A DNA stretch of 64,000 nucleotides, taken from assembly GCF_949628265.1 (NCBI RefSeq), contig NC_088790.1, forward strand, positions 7,754,545 through 7,818,544, written 5' to 3'. The translations under genes and the position numbers were made by a program. The notes beneath the pieces are model-generated. The model did not search any database. It saw only the letters and a program-made list of their open reading frames with translations, and was not told where the DNA came from. Position 1 is the stretch's first letter, and each line of letters opens with the position of its first letter. Below, piece by piece: positions 48,201-58,449 of the stretch. Origin of the DNA: Cloeon dipterum (lineage: Eukaryota > Arthropoda > Insecta > Ephemeroptera > Baetidae).

Positions 48201-50346
48201 TGACCGGCCAACCGAGCCGCGTTTCCGCACAAAACCTTCGTTATTCTTCTTTCAAGAAGAGATGGCTGCAATGCAGCTAGGGTTTAGGCGATGCTTGAGA
48301 GGGCACCGGCGACTTGATACTACTGGAAGATAAACTTCTCTCCTATTTTCTCCACAAAGGAGTGTCTTGCAAAATTAAACAGACCCTTTGTTTTAGCATT
48401 CAGCTGAAAGGGTTTCCACATTAGACGCCGTTGTTGGAAAGTGATCTCTGTTATAAAACTCGAGAGAATCTTTCCAAACAAGCTGCGCGCGCGAGATGAA
48501 TAAAAAGAAAACAGCCACACAGCTCCATATATATAATGCCGGCCATGCACCGCACCGCACACATACAACCCCAGCACGTAAAAACAACCCCCATTTTTCC
48601 CCGAGCTTTTCCGCACCTGGCGCTTCGAATTTATGTTGGCTGGCGCATGCAGACATCAAAGTTTTAATTAAGCCAAAGTTTCCGCATCGGCTCATTGTTA
48701 TTAATCAAAGAAAGGCGGATGGAAATATCAAAGCCGAGGGTCCTATTTTCCAACTCACTGAGTCTCGACGAGCATCTTGCGATAATCGGTGGGCAAGATG
48801 TGCTCGCCGGCTCCCGCTCTCCGGCCGTGTAACTTATTTGCCTGTGTGTGTGTGTGTGTGTGTGAACGAGATGGGTGGCGGGCGCTATCGATTCGGTGGC
48901 AGATTTATTTTGCACACGTTCGGGGTCATATTTTGTATTCAGCGTGGCCGTCCGGGCTGCCGGGGCGGGGGGCTCCCGCATTCGTAAGAGGTATTTGCAA
49001 CCCAAAACGTGTTGTTCGGGCAGGCAATGGCAGGCAGTCACACATACGCTGGAAAAGCAGGCGAGCGCGTGCGGCTTTTCCTGCTGAACTGGAAAGCACG
49101 GCTCACCGCCGGCCGAGCATGCTCTGCCTGCCTGCCGCGGTCTATTCGAGATTTATGTAAAATTCTTCCAGTTTTCTCTCCTTTTGTTAAGAAAAGCACT
49201 CGCAGAAGTTTCCTCGGTAATAGCTCGGATGTGCCTATTGCGTGGAAAGAAGAAAAGGGTCTTGCGTGCGAGAGTATTTTCGCCACTGCAGAATCCTTTA
49301 TTACTGACGTATAATACATCTTTCTCGGAGGAGCAGGCAGGGGCGAGGGTTGCGTCTGCGAGAGGCCCTCGCACACGATAATTTTAAACAATTTGCAGCA
49401 GCAAAAGGGTCGCGGGATAAACGGTGCGCACATAACGTTTACGAGTGTGAGTCCGCGGCGGCAAGCAGATTATTACTCTCTGCACAAGTGATGATTATCA
49501 ACTTTGTCAATAAGTCCTTAACGAGATCCGTTTCGCGAAAATTGATATACCGAAAATTGCACACAGGGGTGCTCTCCAAAAAGTTTGCCTGCCTAGCGCG
49601 GATTTGCTGTTTGCACTAAGTTTGATCCCGGGCTCAATTTCTCCCAGGAGAGTTGCATAATGAGGGTGGCACTCGCTCTCTGTGTTTAATCCATTCCGGG
49701 CGTGCTCGCCTCCGTGTTAAAATTTGACAAATTCAGGGAGGGGAAAGGTCTTTAAATAGAGATTTTCGTTAAGATTGGGCGAAGTGTCGTGCGCGCTCTC
49801 TCTCCGCCAAACTTTTCCTCCCAGGCGTGGTTTTTATTTTAATATCAACTTTCGGCGGCTTGAGCGCGTGAAAAAAAGAGCAGAGAGAAAGAGAGAAAAG
49901 TCTAGAGAGCAAAATTATCATTTTGCGCCAATTCCTTAATGGAAAAGCATTGTCGACCGCAAAGGGGGAAAGATGACAAAAGGAGAGTCCCTCGCGCGCC
50001 GCTTTTCTTTTACACTCTCAGTGGTACCTTGTAATCACACGCCGACCGAGCAAAAAGAGAATCCTGCCCTTTCGTCGCCCTAAACCTCAATCAACACACA
50101 ACTGACAATAAGGTCGGTAACCCTGACAAAAGCAGACAGACGGCGAGTCGCCGCCGCCGCCACCGTTGTCGCCGCCAATTGTGCGGTGATGGTGTGAAAA
50201 GAAAAGAGAGAGAGACACACACACTCACCGAGATCGGCACCGCCGGCCGCGTGACAAAGATCGGGTCCATTTTGCAGCAGCCACCAAGACGGCGCTACAA
50301 GCACGGACAAGAGCAGCAAAGCAAACCTCTGGCAAATTTGCGCCAT
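24219..50346 (-). CDS. kon: kon-tiki / CSPG4 (NG2)-like transmembrane proteoglycan
   Basis: Kon-tiki/CSPG4 is a single-pass surface protein needed for muscle attachment and glial behaviour. It binds PDZ adaptors such as GRIP. The 16 exons are 50346-50229, 39177-39014, 38269-38127, 37678-37373, 35096-34700, 33394-32741, 32547-32238, 31976-31729, 31377-31070, 29983-29286, 29220-28694, 28638-28108, 28046-27848, 27608-27453, 27224-26803 and 26366-24219, giving 2442 aa (human CSPG4 about 2320). In order: signal peptide; two laminin-G domains (about 40-375); a cysteine-rich EGF-like module with Cys at 397, 402, 407, 412, 421, 423 and 428; a long array of CSPG repeats, each ending in a Y-x-H-D/T-type turn (YVHDGNE, YQHTSAN, YEHTKAF, YEHSGPL); a membrane helix at about 2262-2284; and a 158-residue tail ending QYWV, the PDZ ligand also found in CSPG4. 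Intron 1 is 11 kb and hosts a gene on the opposite strand. Confidence 0.93.
30090..30270 (-). repeat. dispersed repeat, copy 1, carrying a hammerhead ribozyme
   Basis: This stretch shares an ordered set of motifs with 36150-36320: CTCGTAC at 30094-30100 and an identical 14-mer TACAGAGAATTTTG at 30169-30182, followed by weaker similarity (GAAAA, then CTACACTC versus CTGCACTC). The two copies are clearly diverged. The boundaries are approximate, and I saw no terminal repeat or target-site duplication. The hammerhead content suggests derivation from a Penelope-like element, a retrozyme or a related short retroelement. Confidence 0.6.
30097..30142 (-). ncRNA. type I hammerhead ribozyme
   Basis: Read on the minus strand, every hammerhead part is present in order. 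Stem I 5' strand GUACUG pairs with 3' strand CGGUAC (six pairs, one G-U). Core CUGAUGA is complement 30130-30136. Stem II is GGCU/GGCC with loop GCAG. Next come the conserved GAA and the A15.1-U16.1 pair. Stem III is ACAG/CUGU with a CUG loop. The cleavage triplet is GUA, and the predicted cut lies between complement 30103 and 30102. The short stem III and open stem I make it type I, the kind known in Penelope-like elements, schistosome and cave-cricket satellites and other retroelements. It lies in the sense of the kon transcript. Activity is inferred from structure only. Confidence 0.85.
35097..37372. other. kon intron, 2.3 kb, with repeat copy 2
   Basis: GC-rich, CpG-containing sequence lies at 35340-35900. 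AT-rich filler follows at about 36330-37330. No coding exon was seen between the kon exons 35096-34700 and 37678-37373, whose phases join directly. Confidence 0.6.
36150..36320 (-). repeat. dispersed repeat, copy 2, ribozyme core destroyed
   Basis: CTCGTAC at 36152-36158 and TACAGAGAATTTTG at 36217-36230 are spaced 65 bases apart, against 75 in copy 1. On the minus strand the ribozyme region reads CUAUGAAGGGG then UCAAAUUAG. The CUGAUGA core, stem II and GAAA are therefore lost, while GUUGCUGUCC still matches the stem III/cleavage region. It is a decayed paralogue in the same orientation within another kon intron. Confidence 0.55.
40976..40983 (+). promoter_or_regulatory. TATA box of the nested glucanase gene
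   Basis: TATATAAA lies 63 bases upstream of the glucanase ATG. The transcription start would be expected about 25-32 bases downstream, near 41006-41012, giving a leader of about 30 bases. Confidence 0.75.
41039..45220 (+). CDS. secreted GH16 beta-1,3-glucanase / GNBP family
   Basis: This family hydrolyses or binds beta-1,3-glucan in gut or haemolymph, for digestion of or defence against fungi. Exons 41039-41111, 42559-42689, 42923-43077, 43618-43781, 44237-44494, 44553-44704, 44955-45053 and 45104-45220 give 382 aa. A signal peptide (MLGAKQVGVLALLAALA) starts the protein. The GH16 catalytic signature GEIDITE is intact with Glu193 as nucleophile, Asp195, and Glu198 as acid/base, so it should be enzymatically active, unlike the lectin-like GNBPs that lost these glutamates. 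Other family blocks are FSDEFDTLDLDTWQHE, VEVRAKMPAGDWLWPA and FFIVLNVATGG. There is no N-terminal glucan-binding CBM39 domain. The gene lies wholly within kon intron 1 on the opposite strand, with its own TATA box and poly(A) signal. Confidence 0.93.
45304..45309 (+). terminator. poly(A) signal of the nested glucanase gene (AATAAA)
   Basis: A canonical AATAAA lies 84 bases past the glucanase stop codon. Confidence 0.75.
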
Positions 50347-50564
50347 TAATTCTCAAGCCATTACACCCGCGGTTTCACTGAAACGCACTGCGACGGCGAG
50401 AGCAAGCGGCGCGGGCTGAGGCGTGACTGGTTAAGTGCAAGGCGGCCAAGCGCTCATTTCTGCTCGGAAGAGTGTCACCTAGCGACTAACTTAACAAAGC
50501 TATCAGGGAGCGAACCCTCATCACACGCCCTCCGCCTTCTCCGCGCTCCGCGTTCTCCGCTTCT

Positions 50565-50600
50565 GCTCTCTCTCTCTCTCTCTTTCTCTCTCGTCTCTCC
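50565..50600 (-). promoter_or_regulatory. GAGA tract upstream of kon exon 1
   Basis: The plus strand is a (CT)n run broken by TTT and CGT, so the kon strand reads (GA)n. It lies about 220-255 bases upstream of the kon start codon, a position typical of GAGA-factor sites at insect promoters. Function is inferred. Confidence 0.4.
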
Positions 50601-51940
50601 TATAATTATAAGTCTGCGAAAATATATATCGAGAACTACGCCCTGTAGTTTCCTGCGCGCTCTATCTCCCGTTCCCGTTCGTTCGTTCACTGGTTTGCCA
50701 GCTCGCTTCACTAGTTTAATGCCTTTCTTACTCTCGACGCCAGAGTGGTTTTAATTAAGGTCGGAAGGAAGGGAACAATAGTCGATATGTTCCTTAATTT
50801 TTTTAATTATCTCACGTCAACACCGAATAGGGCGTTTTGCGCTGGAGCACGCCGCGCGCTTAATAAAATGAAATGGCCCTCTGCTTCCTTCCCGTGCTGC
50901 TCTCCCTGCGCTCACTTAATAACACTTTTAGCATTTTCTGCGATATCAAGATATCAGCCGGCTGCACGGGGATAATGGTATCCAGCACCGGAGATAAGCA
51001 GCGGATAATTAACACGGGCCCCAGGCCCCACTTAAAATGAATTGTCCGGCTTAATGTGGCCGAGAGCGGTGTGCGCGCGGCCAAGGGTCTGAAGGGTTAT
51101 ATCTCAATTAGCATTTTTCACGTGCATTCCGGGGCAAGATAGCTTAACGATTCGCAGCACGTCTGATTTTTTCCTTCCGTCCTTTCTGAAGAATTGCCGA
51201 GTGCGGACGACTCTTTTTTCGTCGACGGCAGTTTGGCTTGGTATATGTATGTAGTGGAATTGCTGAGAAAATTGTTTTTATTTTCCTTCCAAATTGCCTG
51301 TAATCACGGAGCCGAGAGTATTTATTTCCTTTACTGCAGCGAAGGCAAACACACACACACACAGCCAAAGAGAAGAGCACCCCCGTGCATAAGAAACATT
51401 TCAAGTTCCTCGAACTTGGCCCGTCTTCTTAAGCGCGTTCTAATAATAACCACGCATATTAAAAAGTGTCCTCTCTCTCACTCACAAACACACACAGAGG
51501 AAAAAACAGTTTTCATCAACAACCCGCCTGCCGGTTTCCCCGCCCCCACTTTCGTCGAGCCCAAGGGCTGCTGAATAGGCGGCAAAATCCCAGTAATTCC
51601 AGCACTCTCTCCCACTTTTTATTGATTTGGAGACGCGCTTTTGATCTTTCGAGTAGAAAACTCTTTCCCAAACAAAGGAACACACCGGACAAGGAAAGCA
51701 AGAGGCTTGGCAAAATTAATCCTTCTTCCACGGCTTTCCATGCCGTCCGCGCATTATTTGTAAGGCGGCAAGACGCGGCGACATTCATCACCGATTATAG
51801 AATTGGAAAATTTCCAGATGGAAATCAAAACCCGGCAGCCAACAATTAGTCGAGCTCTGCGTTATTCGAGACCCTCTGCGCTCTCTCGATGCGGTCAGAC
51901 GTCTGGAAAGAGTCCCTTTTTTAGAACCAACACTATTCTA

Positions 51941-51942
<2 letters not shown>

Positions 51943-51999
<57 letters not shown>
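51943..51999. repeat. (GT)n microsatellite
   Basis: This is about 28 uninterrupted GT units. After GCG it is followed by an (AC)n run at 52002-52011, so the junction can fold into a short hairpin. Confidence 0.95.
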
Positions 52000-52002
<3 letters not shown>

Positions 52003-52497
52003 CACACACACATAAGCGCGCGCAAGATTCGCTCTCGCAGCAGCTTTTTATCATTTGATCTGCCTGCCTGCTGCCACCCGTCCGGACGAAAATTACACAC
52101 CGCCGGCGACAATTGTTTATGTAAATTGAGCAGGCACGTTGGCAAAATTGAGAGCATCATCTCTGGATGTTCGTGAGACGAGCTATTGATCGCGCACTTC
52201 GTTAAATTTGTAAAGGAATTTAAATATGAATGCGGCGCGAGCAACTTGACAACGCGCTCTCGCCGTGCAGTGCAGTGAGTGAGGCCGAGATAGAAAAATT
52301 CAGGCCTTGTCGTGTGTAAAGACGGCTGGGCAATTTAGAAGTTCCAATCACAGCACAATTCCGCGCGCGCGAGACTTTCGGATCCCATGAACTGGCGCCA
52401 GCATTGCTATGAGGTGGTAAATAAGTTTAGGAGTACCACCTATTTGAGAAGAAAAGTTTTGGCTGATTCAGTTCTCTCTCCGGCAAGTGTAGTTTTG

Positions 52498-52600
<103 letters not shown>

Positions 52601-53614
52601 ACTCGGCAGATCCATACTCTATCGTCATCTGGGGCGCCCGCCGCGCGCTTCCATTGCGAGAGAGAGAACGCCGAGCGCGCGTTCCGTGGCACAAAAAGAG
52701 TTATTAGGGCCGTGCCTGGGCTCCCGTATTGGAAGCCGCCGCATTTGAATCTGCTTTGGTAGGCACCGCGTTTTAAATTCCTGTGGGGTGTCTCTCTAGC
52801 CGAATTTCGCTGCGGTTTGTTAAACTGCCAAATTCTTCCGCAGATTTGCAGTTAAATGGACTCGCCCCCTGTTGTTCTTCCTTTTCGGGTCGCGCAGTTC
52901 TCGCGAAATTCATGTGCAAAGTTCCGCGCGCGCGTTGCCCAACTTTTTGTTGCTCTGCTCTCGCAACTTTCGAGCGTATTAAAAGTTAATAAAAATTTGT
53001 TTTTTTCCCAAAGTGCGTGGGAGATTTTTCTAAAGGGTTTTTTTATTATCATTATTCGGGAAAGGTGAGAGCAAAACTTTGTAATTAACTTTTTATAATG
53101 TGTGTGCTCTCCGGATCGAAGTTTCTTTAGGGATGCAAATTTTCTTTGCACAGAATTACCCGGCGGTAATTGCAAACCACACAAACACACTTCCCCTTTC
53201 TGAGAAACTCAGTTTCTTACACACAGTCGGGCGCTCTACACGACGACGAGCTTTGTGCTTAATCGATTCTGAATCTCATATGCTTTGTGCTTTGTCGGGC
53301 GCCTTTGACAGCGCGGAAGCGACGCTGAGAAAGTGCCTATTGTGGCCCAACTTTGAGCTAATCACCGGCATGTTACCCAGTAATAGTAAGCAAGAGCTCA
53401 ACAAGAGAGCGAACCTAATGAAAATTTAAATAACTAAAATTTCAATCGATAAAACGCTCAGCGAGCGAGCTGGCGGGCAGCAGGCGAGCGAGCGAGCGAG
53501 CATGAATGGACCAAAACACACACACACGTCGGGCACTCAAGAAAAATGTCACGCGATCAACAGCTGAAACGCGAGAAAAATCGGTCATACATGAATAATT
53601 AAGTGGCGACTCAC

Positions 53615-53672
53615 CAGTAATGGCAGAGGCGGAGTGCGCGAGGAGGACGGCGAAAAAAGGGGCCACCCACAT
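53615..53672 (-). CDS. candidate alternative first exon with signal peptide (kon)
   Basis: ATG at 53672 opens MWVAPFFAVLLAHSASAIT, a compact classical signal peptide. It ends in phase 1 at a strong donor (ACTG|GTGAGT) at 53615. The phase and the donor are the same as those of kon exon 1 (CTCG|GTGAGT at 50229), so it could splice to the kon exon 39177-39014. No other minus-strand gene downstream in the window lacks a first exon. The frame is also open upstream of this ATG to about 53756. Which of the two signal-peptide exons is used, or whether both are, cannot be told from sequence. Confidence 0.45.
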
Positions 53673-56600
53673 GGTGCTGGCCGCCGCACACCAGACCGAG
53701 GGACGCGCGCGGCTCAGCGGTGCCGGGCCCTGTGCATGCTCCCTGCAAGCAGACAAAGACGCCTCCTGGGCTGATTAACGCCGCTTTTCCTGCGCCTCCA
53801 GCACAATGAACCGGCCTTCCGAGAGCAGTCGGTGTGTTTGTTGCAGCAGCAGCAGCCCTCGGTCGAGCAGCAGAAGCGCCTGCCTTCACACTGAGAGAGC
53901 AGCTTCCGCTCTGCCGGCGAACCCAAAACCACCCCTCCAAACAACCCCAGCCTGCGCACTCACCGCGCGCGTTACAGCCCTGATACGCATTCCGACCGAG
54001 CGCAAAACCCTGTGTTGTTCGTTTTGGCCAAGATTTTGGCAATTTGGAACGCATGGTTATTTCACCGGTTTTCCGTTTGCCCGCGTGTGCATATTTTAAT
54101 ATTGATTGCACATTAAACATTTCTCGCGACGTTTTCCATTAAGCCAGTGCCAGCCAGCGCGAGTATTATTTGGCGTTACCGATATGTACTGTAATTAAAT
54201 TTTAATCTGTAATTAAGTACCGGCCGCGAGCATAATTTACTGCATATTGCCACCAACATTTTATGATCGCAGCAAATGAATTACCTGTGAATTATCGCTC
54301 TGATGATATTATAATGTTTGGCAAGTTTCGAACGCGAATCAATTTAATCGTTTAATGAAATAATGTTATTTTAAGCGATAGTGTATTTAACAAATTTGAA
54401 TAAGCTCGTCGACATCTATCCACACACACCTGTAAAACCATTTCAGCCATGAATAGGGTGGACAATTTTAGACGATCGATGGTTTATATAAGTCTCCGAT
54501 TTAATTTTTTCCCAGCAATGAGCACCAATCACGCAATTTCGAGCCATACTTAAAACTGTCTACGACCATCTTTAGAGCCCAAGAACTATCAAAACACATT
54601 TATTTTTAAATATACCAAAAATTCGTTCTTGTCTATATAGATTTTTGGTCCAATAATGATTTATCTATTCATAAAGAACACTTTTCACTCGAGGTTTATT
54701 GTAATTATGATAAGAAAATATATATAACAATTAAGGCCTCATCTTCGTTGAATTTCGGAGTTTTTTAATTAACTCGACCAGTTTCGGCAAATTTATTCCG
54801 CCCTTTTTCCAGAAAAAGTTTTATGGAATAAAAGCTGTTGCCTACATTATTTAAGTACCTGTTTCGAACAAAGCAAATTTTTCTGTTCAATTTATCTAGT
54901 GGAGACGGGTATATGGCATACAAATGAAAAAGATGCGTTCTATTTTTTCGTCAATTTTTTTGTAACGAAAATTTTTAGAATTTTTACTCGTGAAATAGGG
55001 TGAATTGGACTAGCCGAAACTCTGAAATTCGTTTTCTTATCAGGATAATTATAATTTCTCTTTTTAGAAATTTTAACCTTTTAAGGGGGTTTTGAGACTT
55101 GTCGCCTGCTTATTCAAGGAAGAGAATGTTGCTGACCTAAAAATATTAGTTTTCTATTAAATTCTCAAACCTGAGCATACTTTCAACAAAACCTTGTTAT
55201 TTTCTGATAACATTTTTATTTGTTTCAACAAAATTTAAGATTAATTTAATCAATAGATTTTGGATAGTCTTAGAGACACGTGATTTTAACAGGCAATGTT
55301 TTACAGATGATTTTATTGATATTTTTTAGTTTATTCAGTAGACGATCCGAAACAAAGCTTAAAATTAAATAGTTTGGGGCTTTGACTCCAATATCTGTTC
55401 AATTTCCATCTAAATCAATTGAAAGCATCAGAAATTGGATAAAACCCAATTGGCTTGGAACATAACATTCCTACAAGACAGAAAAATAACTGCATATTTT
55501 GTAGAAAATCTTGATTTACTCACAACCCTTTAGCAATGCCATATGAATTTATCCGAAAGTAAATATCGAGTTCATTTGATATAGTTCGTTTTTTTCAAAT
55601 CTTATAGCAGCTCACAATTTCACCAAAAACCTCTCTTGGAATTTGGAATGAAACGTGATTACAGACACATTAAATTAATCTTTTTCTACTTTATAACACG
55701 TCAGAAAGCAAAGTCAATGCTGCTATAAACCACCACCATATTTGCTTTTAGCGTACCTTTTTAATAAAATGCGAGTAAATACCACAATATTTGCTTTCAG
55801 GGGTAATCCAATTTGATATAACTCCTTAGAGCTGTGTGTTTGACTTTAATTCCGTGATAAAATAACACATTTTTTTATTTCTTAGACAATTTGCGGTCAG
55901 AATAAGTTTAGATAATTTGAAGGTTGGTTTTTTACAGTTTATTTCCCAAGGGTGCAAAATCCAATCAAAGCTGTAATGAGATCAGTTGTTTTTATGAGTG
56001 GCCAAAAAATGCAGACAGCGCTCCTTGTTTGTGTTCGCAAACAAATAGTTAAGCTGATCCGTACAAAAAGTCCAGACTTTTGCCTCTTTATCAGCGCCAA
56101 ATTCGGTCTGCATTCTTTGTTTGCGGGACTTGCCACCGATAAGCAAAACTTTGCCATTAGTAAAGGCTACGTGTGTGTGCTGGTGTGTTTATGCGGTCTA
56201 TAGAAAAGTTGCGGCCTGCGCGGCAAAAACTTTTGTCAATTGTGTGTTTAGAAGACCGAATCTCTATAGTTTCCTGCCCTTTATGCGGGGCGTTCTGATT
56301 TTTTTGTCTTGAAGGGATCCCGCGCGCGCTGAAATGGTGTGCAACAATGATAAAAAGCTGGAATGAACTGCTGCTGCTGCTGCTGGCAAGCGCTTGTTTC
56401 CAACATAAATGTGGAGGGCGGAATAATGCACATGTCAAAAGTGAAAAAGGACAGCTCAGTTTATTTCCATTTCTCCACCATGCCACATGTGCACAATTTT
56501 CCGTCGTGAAATTTATGCTGGATGATTTATATATAAATATATAATATATTCTGCACAATATTCCCTTTTTGCTTTTAGCTTTTCATTTAGCACTGGTTTA

Positions 56601-58284
56601 AAGTGTTTTATTTTTCCTATAGCGATCAAGAGGATGTGTCACAGTTGCAAAATTTAATTATATCTGACGTGGGCTACTTTTAATTGCGAGCTATCGAGGC
56701 TGAAAACTCACTGCAAGTCCGCACTCATTAAAAAAGAGTTCGATAAGTAAATAGGCAAATCAGTTTTTCGCACTATGGAAAGTGTCATTAAATAAAGTGA
56801 CCTGCGCTGGAAGTGTAAAAGCATTTCTGTGGGCGTAAACTGGCCGGTGTTCAGTTGGCGTAAAAATCTGCCACCAGCAGTCTGAAACATATTAAATTTC
56901 TCAGTATCAGTGAAAAATTATTTAGATATTTCACGTCCATGGTAACGAACTTGTTAGTCAATAATTAAAAAGAATCATATTTAGAGAGGAACGCTGTTCT
57001 GCATGCAGCAATTTTTAATGAGAACTCACAGAGCGAACAATCAGGTCTTGCAGTAAGCTACAGGCGATGAAAATATAAATTATCGTCCGCTGTCGATATT
57101 TTAATACAAAATATGATATTCATTGTACATATCCATTTTCAAAAGAAATTAAATATAAAAAAGAAAACAATTCATCCAGCCAAACTTTTAACAGAGGAAG
57201 CGGTTTTTTTCTTATCACAGAAGTTGCTTAGCCAATAACAAACTTGAGATTCTTTGTAATTTATTGCGATAAAATTTAGAAAAAAATACCATGAGAGTAT
57301 AGCAATCATATTCAGAAGAATTTTAATGGACAATAACTTTTACAATTTCCTCGTTGATAAATTACTCTAAAATTAAAAAAAAACTTTAGATAACGCGTTT
57401 TACCTCAGTCCTTGAAAGGATGATATATAGATAACAGCATTACCATTTATGCTACACATAAGCAAGATCGTGATAATTTTACTATTGAAATAAAAATAAG
57501 CTATTAATATAATTTTAAAGTTTGCAAGACTTAAATATATTTGGTAAACAACATCAATTATGATAATTTATGCAGTAAAAGTGTAGTACTACATGCGCTT
57601 TCTATATTTGTTCAGCGCATTTTTTAATATATATATAGATGGATGTATAATTTATTCAACCCCAACGGTGTACAGCTCTGAAGTAATTTAGCACTACTTC
57701 TTATATTAGACGCCTGAGATAAAAAGAGGTAATTTTAATTTAAAAAAAAAGTTTAAGCAAAAAAAATAAAAAACTTATTTGCATAAAGTAATCTTGTAAT
57801 AAATATAACCACTACGTTGATACTAACAGGAATCTCAAATCATTAAACGACACGTAACGCTTACCTAGATCGCATTATTTTCCCAGCGTAATTTGGGAAC
57901 GGGGTCGACAGTCTTGTCACGATCAGAATAAAAACGAAATGCAACCAGCGAAGCAACTCGGGCATGCTGGTTGCATACATATCAGACCACGCAACGAAGC
58001 TTTGTGATTTTCATCCCCGCCGGTCGTGTTTGTTTTTTGTCTGTGGAGGTGAGAAACGTGCCGTATGTACGCAAAGGGGATGAAGATTTTTATGTAAGAG
58101 GGAAGAATCGAAAAATGTTTTTAATTCGTTCGTACGCTTTTCTTAAATAATACAAAAAGATGGTTCCACTATGCGCAATAAATGCCAAAACGAAACGGCT
58201 GGATCTGTTTTTACGACGAATAAAATCCTAGTAACAATCTATGAAACACGTAACGTCCGTGTGAATAGTCGTCTTTATTGATCC
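53673..58284. other. intergenic, no gene seen
   Basis: 53673-54000 is GC-rich with a CAG run (about 53843-53860) and may be a promoter for the upstream signal-peptide exon. The stretch 54150-57880 is strongly AT-rich and holds no recognised exon. A (CTG)6 run lies at 56368-56385. The open frames at 55939-56558 resemble nothing I know and lack splice logic. Confidence 0.55.
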
Positions 58285-58294
58285 AAGATGGCGC
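58285..58294 (+). promoter_or_regulatory. YY1-like AAGATGGCGC motif in the PIG-O leader
   Basis: AAGATGGCGC is the classic YY1/pleiohomeotic motif seen just after the start site of many TATA-less housekeeping genes. It lies 156 bases before the PIG-O ATG. Confidence 0.4.
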
Positions 58295-58428
58295 TCAATT
58301 CCAGCCTCCAATCAGCAGAAGTTCGTTCTGGGCAGGAGCAACACGAATCAGCTGCTCGAGTACGGGCGGCACACGGCCTGAGAGCAGTCGAGATGATATT
58401 TTTCTTCGTTTTTTCTCGTAAAATGTGA
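58288..58428 (+). other. possible 46-codon upstream ORF of PIG-O
   Basis: The ATG inside AAGATGGCGC opens a 46-codon frame that ends in TGA at 58426-58428, 21 bases before the PIG-O ATG at 58450. It would matter only if transcription starts upstream of 58288. Confidence 0.3.
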
Positions 58429-58449
58429 TAATTAGCCTCGAATAGAAGG

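Larger units (their letters stand above)
39178..50228. other. kon intron 1 (11 kb), host of a nested glucanase gene
   Basis: Splice phases show that the signal-peptide exon 50346-50229 (ends phase 1) joins 39177-39014 (begins by completing that codon). The interval holds the glucanase gene on the plus strand. The rest, 39178-40970 and 45310-50228, has no exon I can support. It is rich in CpG, short (AC)n/(GT)n runs (for example 48843-48863) and a decayed CCGCCCG/CCGACCG-type tandem repeat near 47818-47860. Confidence 0.75.

Noticed and set aside
53442..54120. A 169-codon minus-strand frame around the upstream signal-peptide exon
   Set aside because: Only the 58 bases from ATG 53672 to the donor look real. 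The rest is GC-rich open frame without support.
55939..56558. Open frames of 60-130 codons on both strands
   Set aside because: They are AT-rich, have no family resemblance and no splice logic, and overlap each other on both strands.
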